Shown: positions 1 to 6,686, counted from the first letter of the stretch. The stretch: DNA of 7,169 nt from Solobacterium sp. (GCA_016284975.1 JAEEPV010000367.1:1-7169); one strand, 5' to 3'. The notes: generated by a model from the letters alone, not told the origin. A program made the numbers and translations.

Positions 1-768
1 CAGTCGATCGACTGCAGTTTTGGCAGGATTCAGTTTACACCGGATACTCTGCCGTCAGATGTAGTCGGTGTTTCTGTTTTTAACCTGAATACAAAGGAAT
101 TTGAATATAAAGAAGGCGCCATCATGCGACAGATCATCCTTGCGGATGAGATCAACCGTACTTCACCAAAGACACAATCAAGTCTTCTGGAAGCGATGGC
201 GGAAGGAAGTGTAACCGTGGATGGCGTAAAACATCTGCTTCCGCAGCCGTTTATGGTTATTGCCACGCAGAACCCGATTGAGTTCCTGGGCACATATCCG
301 CTGCCTGAGGCACAGATGGACCGTTTCATGATGCGGCTTTCCATCGGGTATCCAAAGGCAGAAGAAGAGATTCGGCTTGCGAGAAATATGATCGAAGGAA
401 AAACTGCGGATTCCATTGGAAGTGTATGTAAAGACAGTGACATTCTTTCGCTGCGGGAGCAGGTGAAGAACGTACATATCAGCGATGCGCTGATCGGTTA
501 TATTCAGCAGATCATTAACCTGACCCGTGAAGAAACCCGGTTTGTTCTTGGCGCAAGTCCAAGAGCAATGCTGTTTCTGGTAGCCGCATCCCGCGCAAGA
601 GCGTTCCTGGAAAACCGGGATTATGTAAAACCGGATGATGTAAAGGCTGCGACGGTTAATGTACTTCACCACCGGCTTGTCCTGACTTCAGAAGCGCGGA
701 TTCGTAAAGAAGATAAAGACAGCATTCTGAATACACTGATCACAAAGGTCAGAGTTCCAAGAGAGTAA
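1..768 (+). CDS. MoxR-family AAA+ ATPase, 5'-truncated by window edge
   Basis: The reading frame is open from base 1 to the TAA at 766-768 (255 residues visible). Family members are usually about 310-330 residues, so roughly the first 60, including the Walker A loop, lie outside the window. Visible landmarks, counted from the window edge, are the MoxR hallmark RIQFTPDTLPSD at 9-20, Walker B ILADEINR with Asp49-Glu50, sensor 1 IATQNP ending near residue 92, an arginine-finger region MDRF near 107-109, and sensor 2 GASPRA with Arg188. An in-frame ATG at 124 is internal, since conserved family sequence runs upstream of it, and is not the start. MoxR ATPases are cytoplasmic ATP-driven chaperone-like proteins encoded beside DUF58 or VWA-domain partners. 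Here the DUF58 gene starts 3 bases after the stop, so co-transcription and partnership are the natural inference. The client is unknown. Confidence 0.96.
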   Translation, partial: QSIDCSFGRIQFTPDTLPSDVVGVSVFNLNTKEFEYKEGAIMRQIILADEINRTSPKTQSSLLEAMAEGSVTVDGVKHLLPQPFMVIATQNPIEFLGTYPLPEAQMDRFMMRLSIGYPKAEEEIRLARNMIEGKTADSIGSVCKDSDILSLREQVKNVHISDALIGYIQQIINLTREETRFVLGASPRAMLFLVAASRARAFLENRDYVKPDDVKAATVNVLHHRLVLTSEARIRKEDKDSILNTLITKVRVPRE

Positions 769-771
769 CGT

Positions 772-1929
772 ATGAAACGAAACCGTAGGATTCTGCTGGT
801 ACTGTGGATCCTGTCACTGATCGGAATATCCATTCGCGGAGGTCAGATTACCTACGGTATTTTTTTCCTGCTTACATTGATTCCGATTGTTTCGCTCATC
901 TATATTCTTGCGGTGATTCTGCTGTTCAAAATCTATCAGAGTCTGGAAGGCCGTGGTCTTGTATGTAATCAGCCTGCGGTCTTTCATTTTATTCTGCAGA
1001 ATGAAAGCCCTGTTCTGTTTTCCGGTGTGCGGGTCCGTTTTTATTCCTCGTTCTCCTCCATCAGCGGACTGGATGACAAAACGGAATATGAGCTTCATCC
1101 GTATTCCGGCATCCGAAGAGAAACCAATCTGGTGTGCAGATACAGAGGGGAGTATGAGGTTGGAATTAAGACGATTGAAGTCTCGGATTTCTTCCGTCTC
1201 TTTACGGTTTCCTATCGAAACAGAGAGCCCCTGAAAGTACGGGTCCGGCCAAATATCATCCATCTGACAGAACTGAAGAGTTCAGAAGTTATTCTGCGGG
1301 CATTCCGGGATTCAAAGGTCAATCCAAGCGAGCCGGATGTCCTGATGCGGGAATATATCGCCGGAGATGATCCCCGTCTGATTAACTGGAAGGCAACCGG
1401 AGCACTTGGAAAACCGATGGTGCGGGAACGGATCGGTGAAGTACAGGAAGGAATTGGTATTCTCATAGATCCGCAGCGGTACGGGGAAGAGAAAGAACAG
1501 TATCTGCCAATCGAAAACAAGATACTTGAAACTGTAATCGCACTGAATCTGCATCTGAGCAGTAAGGGTATTCCGATTGAAACCTGGATCTGGCAGGATG
1601 ATATTCAGTCATGTCATGTTGATCGAAACAGCGGGTTTGATTCTTTTTATGATCAGATGGTTTCGTATCGGTTTGATCCGGATCACAGAACCGGCCGGTT
1701 CTATGAAGAGGTAATGAAAACCAGCAGACTTTTTAATAAGAAAGCAGTTTTTCTTGTTATTCATGCATGGGATGAGGAAGCAGAGAGAATTACAGGAGAA
1801 CTGAGAAGAAACAATGTCGCGGCGATCGTTTATGTTGTAAGTGATGATGAAATCGCACCGGATGTGACAATCTCCAGAACCAGAGTGGTTAAGATTCCGA
1901 CAAATGCGGATCTTACGGAGGTTCTGTAA
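772..1929 (+). CDS. DUF58 domain-containing membrane protein
   Basis: This is a 385-residue protein with two hydrophobic segments at the N terminus (about 6-22 and 27-52), followed by a soluble part. The beta-rich middle contains RYRGEYEVG and VSDFFRLF (about 123-144), the usual approach to the DUF58 core. The core signature is REYIAGDDPRLINWKATG at 193-210, followed by VRER at 217-220. It matches the family pattern REY-x2-GDDxRxIxWKA. The following strand GILIDPQRY (229-237) sits where VWA-like folds carry a DxSxS metal site, but here the residues are D-P-Q-R-Y, so a classical MIDAS is absent. The start at 772 is 3 bases after the MoxR stop, with a purine-rich GAGAG at 761-765. The last base overlaps the next start codon, giving tight coupling in a MoxR-DUF58-transglutaminase operon. 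A membrane-anchored partner of the ATPase is inferred; no biochemical role is established. Confidence 0.94.
   Translation: MKRNRRILLVLWILSLIGISIRGGQITYGIFFLLTLIPIVSLIYILAVILLFKIYQSLEGRGLVCNQPAVFHFILQNESPVLFSGVRVRFYSSFSSISGLDDKTEYELHPYSGIRRETNLVCRYRGEYEVGIKTIEVSDFFRLFTVSYRNREPLKVRVRPNIIHLTELKSSEVILRAFRDSKVNPSEPDVLMREYIAGDDPRLINWKATGALGKPMVRERIGEVQEGIGILIDPQRYGEEKEQYLPIENKILETVIALNLHLSSKGIPIETWIWQDDIQSCHVDRNSGFDSFYDQMVSYRFDPDHRTGRFYEEVMKTSRLFNKKAVFLVIHAWDEEAERITGELRRNNVAAIVYVVSDDEIAPDVTISRTRVVKIPTNADLTEVL
1917..1921 (+). promoter_or_regulatory. Ribosome binding site for the transglutaminase gene
   Basis: GGAGG lies 7 bases before the ATG at 1929, inside the end of the DUF58 gene. The junction is TAATG, so stop and start share one A. 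This fixes the start and suggests translational coupling. Confidence 0.8.
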
Positions 1930-4142
1930 TGATCGGTTTAATTTATGATTTTACAGAGGTGCTGGTCCTGGCACTCACAGCGGTAATAACAGCTGTTTCT
2001 GCAGTGGCCGGGCAGGAAATATTGCCGGTGCACTATATGGTGACCCTGTTTTGTACGGCAGTCACAGTACTCCCGTTTCATCTGAAGGCCAGAGGCCGTG
2101 CGCTTCTTGCCGGCGTTTCTGCAGCGCTGGTTGCCGGAATTATCCTTTCTGTAAGTCCGGGGGAACGAATGAACTTCCTGAGAAACAGTATCTGGGTATT
2201 ATGGGTGCTGTTTGGATGTATCCTCTTCGTTTTGTTCGAACGGCTCACGAAAAATAACCGTAAGCTCAGAATAATCCCTGCTGCGGTAGGAATGATCGTA
2301 CTTGCACACAGTCTGATTCGCGGAATCCAAATGGAGAAAATGCCGGTCCTGTTGATTTTGCTTTTAATCACCCTGACGATCGTAGAACTTCTGCAGGAAA
2401 GATGGCAGAAAGAAGGAGATACCGATATTCAGGCACATGTGGTTTATCTGCTACCGTTTATTTTTCTGCTGTTTCTGATGATTTACGGTAGGAACGCATC
2501 AGAGAAACCATATAACTGGAAATTCGTAAAAGATCTTACCCGGGATGTTCAATACCGCTTTGAGCTGTTCATGGAATCCATGAATCTGAAAAAAGGCTGG
2601 GATGAACGGGAAGCAGAGGTTGGATTTTCGGAAGAAGCAGAGTTTTTCGGGAATATCCGTTCTGCTCCCTATACCATCTTTCAGATTCGCACAGGTACTC
2701 CAAGCGGGACGGGAATCTATCTGAGCGGAAAAAGCTTCGATACCTTTGACGGAAGAAAATGGGTCAAGCTGGATGACACCGATATGGATTACAGGCTATA
2801 TGACGTGCTTGAGACCACAGGTGCAGTTCTATCGTATGATCCGGAACATGTGCAGGATTATATCCGTAACGGATCGATGAACATCGATATCAGGGGACTC
2901 AGAACGATCCATGTTTTTGCGCCGACAAAATACATCCCGGCGGTTCACAATCAGGAGGTAAAACAGGTCGGAGGGGATCTGTGCTTTCCGAAAAAACAGC
3001 AGAATCAATACAGCACAGACTTTATCCGGCTGAACCGGCAATATGAGAAGTTTGATGATCTTGTGAAAACCATCTGTTCTCAGGAAAGCGTGATAAATGA
3101 AGAAATCCTTTCTGCAGCGGCAGAGCAGCTTCCGGGTGTTGATAAGTTTGAATATTCAGCCGAAGGATTTCAGGAATACCGGAAGCGGATCTATGAAGTA
3201 TATGGTCAAAAGCCTGAACTGTCAGTAGAAATGAAAGAATTTCTCGAAGAAACACTTACAGGGTGGGAAAGCAGTTATGAAACATTACAGCGGATTGAAT
3301 CAATCCTGTCGGGGATGGAATATACAAAGCAACCCGGAGAGCTTCCTTCGGAAGTAAATACCGATTCTGATTTTCTGGATTATCTTGTCCTGCAGACACA
3401 AAGAGGTTATTGCACGCACTTTGCGACTGCCTTTGTGCTGCTGGCAAGAGCGGAAGGGATTCCTGCCAGATATGTACAGGGTTACAGTTTTTCGGTTTCC
3501 TCTGGTATGACGACTGTTATGTCCGATCAGTCACATGCCTGGCCAGAGGCATATCTTGAAGGCGTCGGATGGATTGTCTTTGAACCGACACCTGGCACTC
3601 GAACGTTCTCCGGATGGAACGTATCAGATGATTCGGGCAGAAATGAAAGAGACGACTTTAATCCTTACGAGCACTATGCCGATAATAAAGAGAACGGCAG
3701 TGAAACAGAGGGGCCAACAGACTCCGGAGTGACAGAAAACCCCATAAAGAAGATTTCCGATAAACTGTTTATTCCCTTCCTGTTAGCTATGCTGTTCCTT
3801 CTGATATTCATTCCGGCGGATCTCATAATACGAAACGTTCGGTATCGACAGCTGTCTGAAAAAGATAAGGCTGTTTATCTGTTCGCCCGATGTCTCAGAG
3901 TGCTGAAACATATGGGTCTGCAGCCTGAAAACGGCGAAACACTTTCAGAATTCGCAGTTCGGGCGGAAGGAACGATACCGCAGCTGGACCTTTCGATCAT
4001 CGGCACTTATGAAGATATTATCTATGGAGACCGTCCGGTTTCCGATACAGATCTGAAACGGTTCGAAGCAGAATACCGGAATCTCCTGAAGATTTGGTTC
4101 CGCAGATGGAAGAAAAAGATACCGCAGGAACGTACAGATTAA
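1929..4142 (+). CDS. TgpA/YebA-like membrane transglutaminase-domain protein
   Basis: This 737-residue protein has the three-part layout of the TgpA/YebA group. The N-terminal quarter holds about seven hydrophobic segments (approximately 8-28, 34-50, 58-76, 87-104, 114-131, 138-154 and 171-186). A long, probably extracytoplasmic region follows, with a transglutaminase-like core. The core contains GYCTHFATAFVLLARAEGIP with catalytic Cys495, SHAWPEAY with His536, and GWIVFEPTPG with Glu552 at the usual Asp position of the Cys-His-Asp triad. After a polar low-complexity linker (about 565-605) comes a single membrane span (about 613-634) and a C-terminal cytoplasmic domain of DUF4129 type (about 645-727). 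Such proteins are cysteine peptidase or acyltransferase relatives implicated in envelope maintenance in some bacteria; the substrate is unknown. It is the third gene of the conserved trio. Length and domain order are complete, with no frameshift. Confidence 0.94.
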   Translation: MIGLIYDFTEVLVLALTAVITAVSAVAGQEILPVHYMVTLFCTAVTVLPFHLKARGRALLAGVSAALVAGIILSVSPGERMNFLRNSIWVLWVLFGCILFVLFERLTKNNRKLRIIPAAVGMIVLAHSLIRGIQMEKMPVLLILLLITLTIVELLQERWQKEGDTDIQAHVVYLLPFIFLLFLMIYGRNASEKPYNWKFVKDLTRDVQYRFELFMESMNLKKGWDEREAEVGFSEEAEFFGNIRSAPYTIFQIRTGTPSGTGIYLSGKSFDTFDGRKWVKLDDTDMDYRLYDVLETTGAVLSYDPEHVQDYIRNGSMNIDIRGLRTIHVFAPTKYIPAVHNQEVKQVGGDLCFPKKQQNQYSTDFIRLNRQYEKFDDLVKTICSQESVINEEILSAAAEQLPGVDKFEYSAEGFQEYRKRIYEVYGQKPELSVEMKEFLEETLTGWESSYETLQRIESILSGMEYTKQPGELPSEVNTDSDFLDYLVLQTQRGYCTHFATAFVLLARAEGIPARYVQGYSFSVSSGMTTVMSDQSHAWPEAYLEGVGWIVFEPTPGTRTFSGWNVSDDSGRNERDDFNPYEHYADNKENGSETEGPTDSGVTENPIKKISDKLFIPFLLAMLFLLIFIPADLIIRNVRYRQLSEKDKAVYLFARCLRVLKHMGLQPENGETLSEFAVRAEGTIPQLDLSIIGTYEDIIYGDRPVSDTDLKRFEAEYRNLLKIWFRRWKKKIPQERTD

Positions 4143-4180
4143 GAGTAATGCGAAATCGATGATTCATAAACGAATAAAAA

Positions 4181-4186
4181 AGAGGA
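4181..4186 (+). promoter_or_regulatory. Ribosome binding site deciding the acetyltransferase start
   Basis: AGAGGA lies 8 bases before the ATG at 4195. The alternative in-frame ATG at 4159 has only a poor AGAG 13 bases upstream (4142-4145). This supports 4195 as the start, unless 4159 is read by coupling to the preceding gene, which stops at 4142. Confidence 0.65.
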
Positions 4187-4194
4187 TAAAGACA

Positions 4195-4842
4195 ATGAAG
4201 AATGGAAAGAAACCGGATCCGAATGTGATCCATCCGATCAGTGGTTATGAAAACGAGATTTACGTGAAGCCGACGATTACAAAGAAAAACATCATAGTTG
4301 GGGATTTTACGTATATCGCAGATTCGGATTTCGAAAGACATGTGATGCATCATTATGAATGGAATGGAGACCGACTGATCATTGGTAAGTTCTGCCAGAT
4401 AGGACCAGGTGTTGAATTCATAATGAACGGGGCGAATCACCAGATGAATGCAGTATCCACGTATCCGTTTTATACACTGGAAGGCTGGGAGATGGATCCC
4501 CCGTCACCTGAGGATCTTCCGTATAAAGGAGATACGGTGATTGGAAATGATGTGTGGATCGGGCAGAATGCGGTCATCCTTCCGGGTGTGCATATCAGTG
4601 ATGGCGTAATCATCGGTGCGGATAGTGTCGTTGGAAGTGATGTGGATCCCTATACGATTGTAATCGGCAATCCTTCGGAGATTCTTCGGACAAGGTTTGA
4701 TGTTGAACTGATTGATCTGTTATTGAAATTCCGGTGGTGGGATAAAAGCATCGAAGAGATCAATCATCTGATCCCGCTGCTGACCTGCAGTGATCTGGAA
4801 AAAGTCCGGAGTGAACTGAAGAGAATGCTTGGGATCGAATGA
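4195..4842 (+). CDS. Vat/CatB-type xenobiotic O-acetyltransferase (hexapeptide-repeat)
   Basis: From the preferred ATG this is 215 residues, close to the 205-220 typical of the xenobiotic acyltransferase family. The N terminus (VIHPISGYEN, then VKPTI) resembles the start of Vat enzymes. LIIGKFCQIGPGV at 61-73 begins the left-handed beta-helix, IMNGANH places the presumed catalytic His at residue 82, and GDTVIGNDVWIGQNAVILPGV is the conserved hexapeptide core. GNPSEILRTRF and RWWDKSIEEI form the C-terminal part. With the 4195 start the His falls at 82, as I recall for VatD, which supports that start. The 4159 start would add a Lys-rich 12-residue leader. Known members acetylate streptogramin A (Vat) or chloramphenicol (CatB) using acetyl-CoA in the cytoplasm, but many chromosomal relatives have no shown drug activity. 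It follows the transglutaminase by 52 bases with no hairpin between, so read-through transcription is likely. The substrate cannot be told from sequence. Confidence 0.9.
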   Translation: MKNGKKPDPNVIHPISGYENEIYVKPTITKKNIIVGDFTYIADSDFERHVMHHYEWNGDRLIIGKFCQIGPGVEFIMNGANHQMNAVSTYPFYTLEGWEMDPPSPEDLPYKGDTVIGNDVWIGQNAVILPGVHISDGVIIGADSVVGSDVDPYTIVIGNPSEILRTRFDVELIDLLLKFRWWDKSIEEINHLIPLLTCSDLEKVRSELKRMLGIE

Positions 4843-4940
4843 ACAGACGAAAAACAGGAGAAGGATAAAACAGCAGAAAGGGACGATTCAGAGAAAGGAA
4901 TTTTCAGAGCCGGATCTGCCTGCTTACAATCAGACATTAG

Positions 4941-4971
4941 AAAAGCCGGATCAAACAAAGACCCGGCTTTT
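4941..4971. terminator. Bidirectional intrinsic terminator between convergent genes
   Basis: AAAAGCCGG (4941-4949) pairs perfectly with CCGGCTTTT (4963-4971) around a 13-base loop. The A and T arms give a short U-run in either direction. It lies 98 bases after the acetyltransferase stop and 70 bases beyond the methyltransferase stop on the other strand, so it probably ends both transcripts. The U-runs are only four bases, so efficiency may be moderate. Confidence 0.75.
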
Positions 4972-5041
4972 GAAAAGATCCGCTGTTTCAATTGTCATCC
5001 ATCCGGAAAGCACTGAATCCGAAACAGGTACAAATTGGCAG

Positions 5042-5818
5042 CTACAGCTGTTTGCGGTAGGTGCGCACCAGGAATTCGGCAGTAATGGAAATGGAGGCGA
5101 TGTCCTCCAGTTTTTTCTTTCCTTCCGAACCGGTGTGGTAATAGTACGGAGTCATCATAAACAGATTCATGAGATTATCATGTTCTACTGCAAACGGAGC
5201 GCGGATCAGATGTTCCTGATCCATCTTCAGCGTATGAAAGCGCTGTTCGGTTTCGTTTTCGTAGGTTGTTTCATACAGCACTTCCTTCAGTTCTTTCAGG
5301 TGGTTCGGGCCCGGTGAAACAAATACAAAGATGCCGTCATCTTTAAGAACCCGCAGAATTTCTTCTTCTTTGCATGGGGCGAAACAGGTTAATACCGCGC
5401 CGGCACAGGCATCAAATACTGGCAGATCAAAAATGGAAGCGACGACATAAAGGGTTTCTTTATCCTTCTTTGCCGCATAGTTCACCATATCTTTCGAGAT
5501 ATCAAAACCGTAGCGTTCTTTTCCCGGCATCGAACGGGTGTAATAACCTTCTCCGCATCCAAGATCCAGAAACACATCATCCTGTTTTTCACGCAGGAGG
5601 TTTCCAATGAAGTCTCTGAGAAATCGGTAGCTGTCTGTATTGAGAAAGGCGGTGCGGGCCTTTGTCATTTCCTTGTTATCGCCATGTGAAGCGGAGTTGG
5701 AATTCAGAAGATTGATATATCCGCTTTTTGCAAAATCAAACGTATGTCTGTTTTCACAGACAAATGAACGATGGATGGGTTCAAGCGGTTTCCCGCATAC
5801 CGGACATTTCAGTTTCAT
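5042..5818 (-). CDS. rlmA: 23S rRNA (guanine-N1)-methyltransferase, RlmA/TlrB family
   Basis: This is a 258-residue protein, near the roughly 270 of E. coli RlmA. An N-terminal zinc finger is formed by Cys5, Cys8, Cys21 and His25 (CPVC, then CENRH). The family stretch FDFAKSGYINLL follows, and EMTKARTAFLN (50-60) matches the conserved EM-x2-AR-x-AFL. The SAM-binding motif I is FLDLGCGEGYY (83-93). A post-motif FAPCKEEEILRVL and a SPGPNHLKELK segment also match RlmA. Such enzymes methylate N1 of a guanine in helix 35 of 23S rRNA. Gram-negative members modify G745, and Gram-positive TlrB/RlmA(II) members modify G748, which contributes to tylosin resistance in producers. Context suggests a Gram-positive host, so G748 is the likelier target (inference). 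The start is fixed by the conserved N terminus. Its GGAG (- strand) is 12 bases upstream of ATG, which is rather far. The gene is convergent with the acetyltransferase. Confidence 0.93.
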   Translation of the reverse strand: MKLKCPVCGKPLEPIHRSFVCENRHTFDFAKSGYINLLNSNSASHGDNKEMTKARTAFLNTDSYRFLRDFIGNLLREKQDDVFLDLGCGEGYYTRSMPGKERYGFDISKDMVNYAAKKDKETLYVVASIFDLPVFDACAGAVLTCFAPCKEEEILRVLKDDGIFVFVSPGPNHLKELKEVLYETTYENETEQRFHTLKMDQEHLIRAPFAVEHDNLMNLFMMTPYYYHTGSEGKKKLEDIASISITAEFLVRTYRKQL

Positions 5819-5824
5819 GGAACT

Positions 5825-5856
5825 ATTTTACTCCATAGAATCGGACAGGGTGTCAA
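5825..5856 (-). promoter_or_regulatory. Candidate promoter of the rRNA methyltransferase gene
   Basis: On the - strand a perfect TTGACA (5851-5856) is followed by TAAAAT (5825-5830) after a 20-base spacer, longer than the usual 16-18. If this -10 is used, transcription would begin almost at the ATG (5818) and bypass the GGAG. A poorer TATGGA box 13 bases from the -35 is the alternative. The -35 is convincing; the -10 is uncertain. It lies just downstream of the terminator of the acidic gene. Confidence 0.35.
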
Positions 5857-5859
5857 ATG

Positions 5860-5891
5860 AAAAAGCGTCCTTTCCGCTTGGGAAAAGACGC
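5860..5891 (-). terminator. Intrinsic terminator of the acidic-protein gene
   Basis: On the - strand an 11-base-pair stem (GCGTCTTTTCC with GGAAAGGACGC) surrounds the loop CAAGC and is followed by TTTTT. One pair in the stem is a U-G wobble. It begins 15 bases after the TAA of the 5907-6380 gene. Read from the + strand the wobble becomes a C-A mismatch and no T-run follows, so it should act only on the - strand. Confidence 0.85.
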
Positions 5892-5906
5892 AGAAATGTT
5901 ACAGGC

Positions 5907-6380
5907 TCAATTAAACGGAAGATCGTTTACATCAGAAAGCAGGTCTGCCAGGTCGTTATCAAAGTCATCCTCTTCACTCATCCGGTCGGCGAGTTCTGCC
6001 AGCTCTTTCGCCTCTTCAATACTATCGGTAAAGAGTTCTTCCAGTTCATCTTCATCAATGTCATCATCCCAGTGCCGATACAGCTCCGGCAGAAGATTTC
6101 CAAGCGGAGAACCTTCCAGAAGAACCAGAAGCGCTTCCCGAGGATCATCTTCCGATTCAAGCAGATTTGTAACCAGATTTCCGATTACGTTAGATTCCAT
6201 GGAATTACGGTAGTTCTTAAGAATCTCTTCCGGTGTCTTATCTTCCTGAACAATAAAAGGAAGATTCACCATCATCATGGAGTCCTCGGCTTCTTCTTCC
6301 ATCTCGGCAGCGTATTCGTGAAGGAATATACGCTTTGCATTGCGAAGCAGTTTCTTTTTTTCTTTATCTGTCATAGCCAT
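5907..6380 (-). CDS. Acidic 157-residue protein of unknown function
   Basis: I do not recognise a family. The 157 residues contain about 45 Asp/Glu against 14 Lys/Arg, giving a strong net negative charge. The first 20 residues are basic and probably helical (DKEKKKLLRNAKRIFL). A Met-rich MMMVNLPFIV segment lies at about 35-44. The middle (about 60-104) has a helical look ending in PELYRHW, followed by a very acidic, Leu-patterned tail (105-153). There is no signal peptide, membrane span, Cys pair or clear catalytic motif, so a soluble cytoplasmic protein is likely. It is judged real because a TATAAT box and AGGAG precede it and a strong terminator follows it. ATG at 6380 is chosen for the AGGAG 11 bases upstream; ATG at 6374 would be too far. 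The two long + strand frames overlapping it are shadows. It could be an adaptor or inhibitor-like protein, but this is speculation. Confidence 0.85.
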   Translation of the reverse strand: MAMTDKEKKKLLRNAKRIFLHEYAAEMEEEAEDSMMMVNLPFIVQEDKTPEEILKNYRNSMESNVIGNLVTNLLESEDDPREALLVLLEGSPLGNLLPELYRHWDDDIDEDELEELFTDSIEEAKELAELADRMSEEDDFDNDLADLLSDVNDLPFN

Positions 6381-6391
6381 GTTTATATATG

Positions 6392-6396
6392 CTCCT
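6392..6396 (-). promoter_or_regulatory. Ribosome binding site of the acidic-protein gene
   Basis: AGGAG on the - strand lies 11 bases before the ATG at 6380. The spacing is a little long, but no better site is present. It favours the first of two closely spaced ATG codons (6380 and 6374). Confidence 0.6.
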
Positions 6397-6412
6397 GTAA
6401 AAATATAGGTAC

Positions 6413-6418
6413 ATTATA
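6413..6418 (-). promoter_or_regulatory. -10 box of the acidic-protein gene
   Basis: This is a perfect TATAAT on the - strand, placing the start of transcription near 6406 and giving a leader of about 26 bases that includes the AGGAG. No good -35 is seen 16-18 bases upstream (CCTCCA at the expected place), so the promoter may be weak or need an activator. Confidence 0.55.
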
Positions 6419-6527
6419 TCCCAAACCGGAAGTCGTGGAGGATTACGTATATTCAGCGCTTCTTTTTTTGAACGGCACAGGAAGAGCGGTAAAATGAATC
6501 TGTGAATCATGCGGTAATCCAAGATCG

Positions 6528-6563
6528 AAAAATAAAAATAAACCGCATAAATATGCGGTTTAT
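6528..6563 (-). terminator. Intrinsic terminator of the tRNA gene
   Basis: The stem ATAAACCGCAT/ATGCGGTTTAT (6538-6548 with 6553-6563) has a 4-base loop. On the - strand it is followed by TTTTATTTTT. It begins 7 bases beyond the 3' end of the tRNA, so the transcript is a single tRNA. The rest of the 6381-6569 interval holds only the promoter and binding site of the acidic gene; I see no further gene there. Confidence 0.88.
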
Positions 6564-6569
6564 CTTGCG

Positions 6570-6642
6570 TGCCGACTATCGGATTTGAACCAACGACCTA
6601 CTCATTACGAATGAGTTGCTCTACCAGCTGAGCTAAGTCGGC
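6570..6642 (-). tRNA. tRNA-Thr (anticodon CGT)
   Basis: This is a 73-base cloverleaf on the - strand. The acceptor stem GCCGACT/AGTCGGC pairs perfectly. The D arm is GCTC-AGCTGGTA-GAGC. The anticodon stem ACTCA/TGAGT encloses the loop TTCGTAA, so positions 34-36 are CGT, which reads ACG (Thr). The variable loop is AGGTC. The T arm is GTTGG-TTCAAAT-CCGAT with one T-G wobble. The discriminator is A. The G1-C72 and C2-G71 pairs agree with threonine identity in E. coli. The next bases are CGC, so CCA is not encoded and must be added by nucleotidyltransferase. It has its own promoter and terminator. Confidence 0.97.
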
Positions 6643-6657
6643 ATTTACAGCAGGATT

Positions 6658-6686
6658 ATTATAAGCGAACTGTCTTTTGCTTTCAA
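6658..6686 (-). promoter_or_regulatory. Sigma-A-type promoter of the tRNA-Thr gene
   Basis: On the - strand TTGAAA (6681-6686) and TATAAT (6658-6663) are separated by exactly 17 bases, one mismatch from the full consensus. Transcription should start near 6651, about 9 bases before the mature tRNA end at 6642. Confidence 0.85.

Noticed and set aside
4159..4842. Longer acetyltransferase form starting at ATG 4159
   Set aside because: It has a poor ribosome binding site, and its extra Lys-rich 12 residues move the catalytic His away from position 82. It is kept as an alternative rather than excluded.
4839..4868. Nine-codon ATG frame overlapping the acetyltransferase stop (ATGA)
   Set aside because: It is too short, has no binding site of its own and no sign of conservation; the overlap is probably chance.
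4983..5027. Inverted repeat CTGTTTC / GAAACAG
   Set aside because: It has only seven base pairs with a 31-base loop and no T-run; it is weak next to the clear hairpin at 4941-4971.
4829..5317. + strand frame of 162 codons overlapping the acetyltransferase end and running into the methyltransferase gene
   Set aside because: It passes through the 4941-4971 terminator, has no recognisable content and is antisense to well-supported rlmA sequence.
5640..6497. Long + strand reading frame of 285 codons, and a second Ser-rich one at 5857-6213
   Set aside because: Both lie opposite the methyltransferase start and the acidic gene. The Ser-rich frame is the mirror of Asp/Glu codons, both cross two - strand promoters and a terminator, and neither has a plausible protein family.
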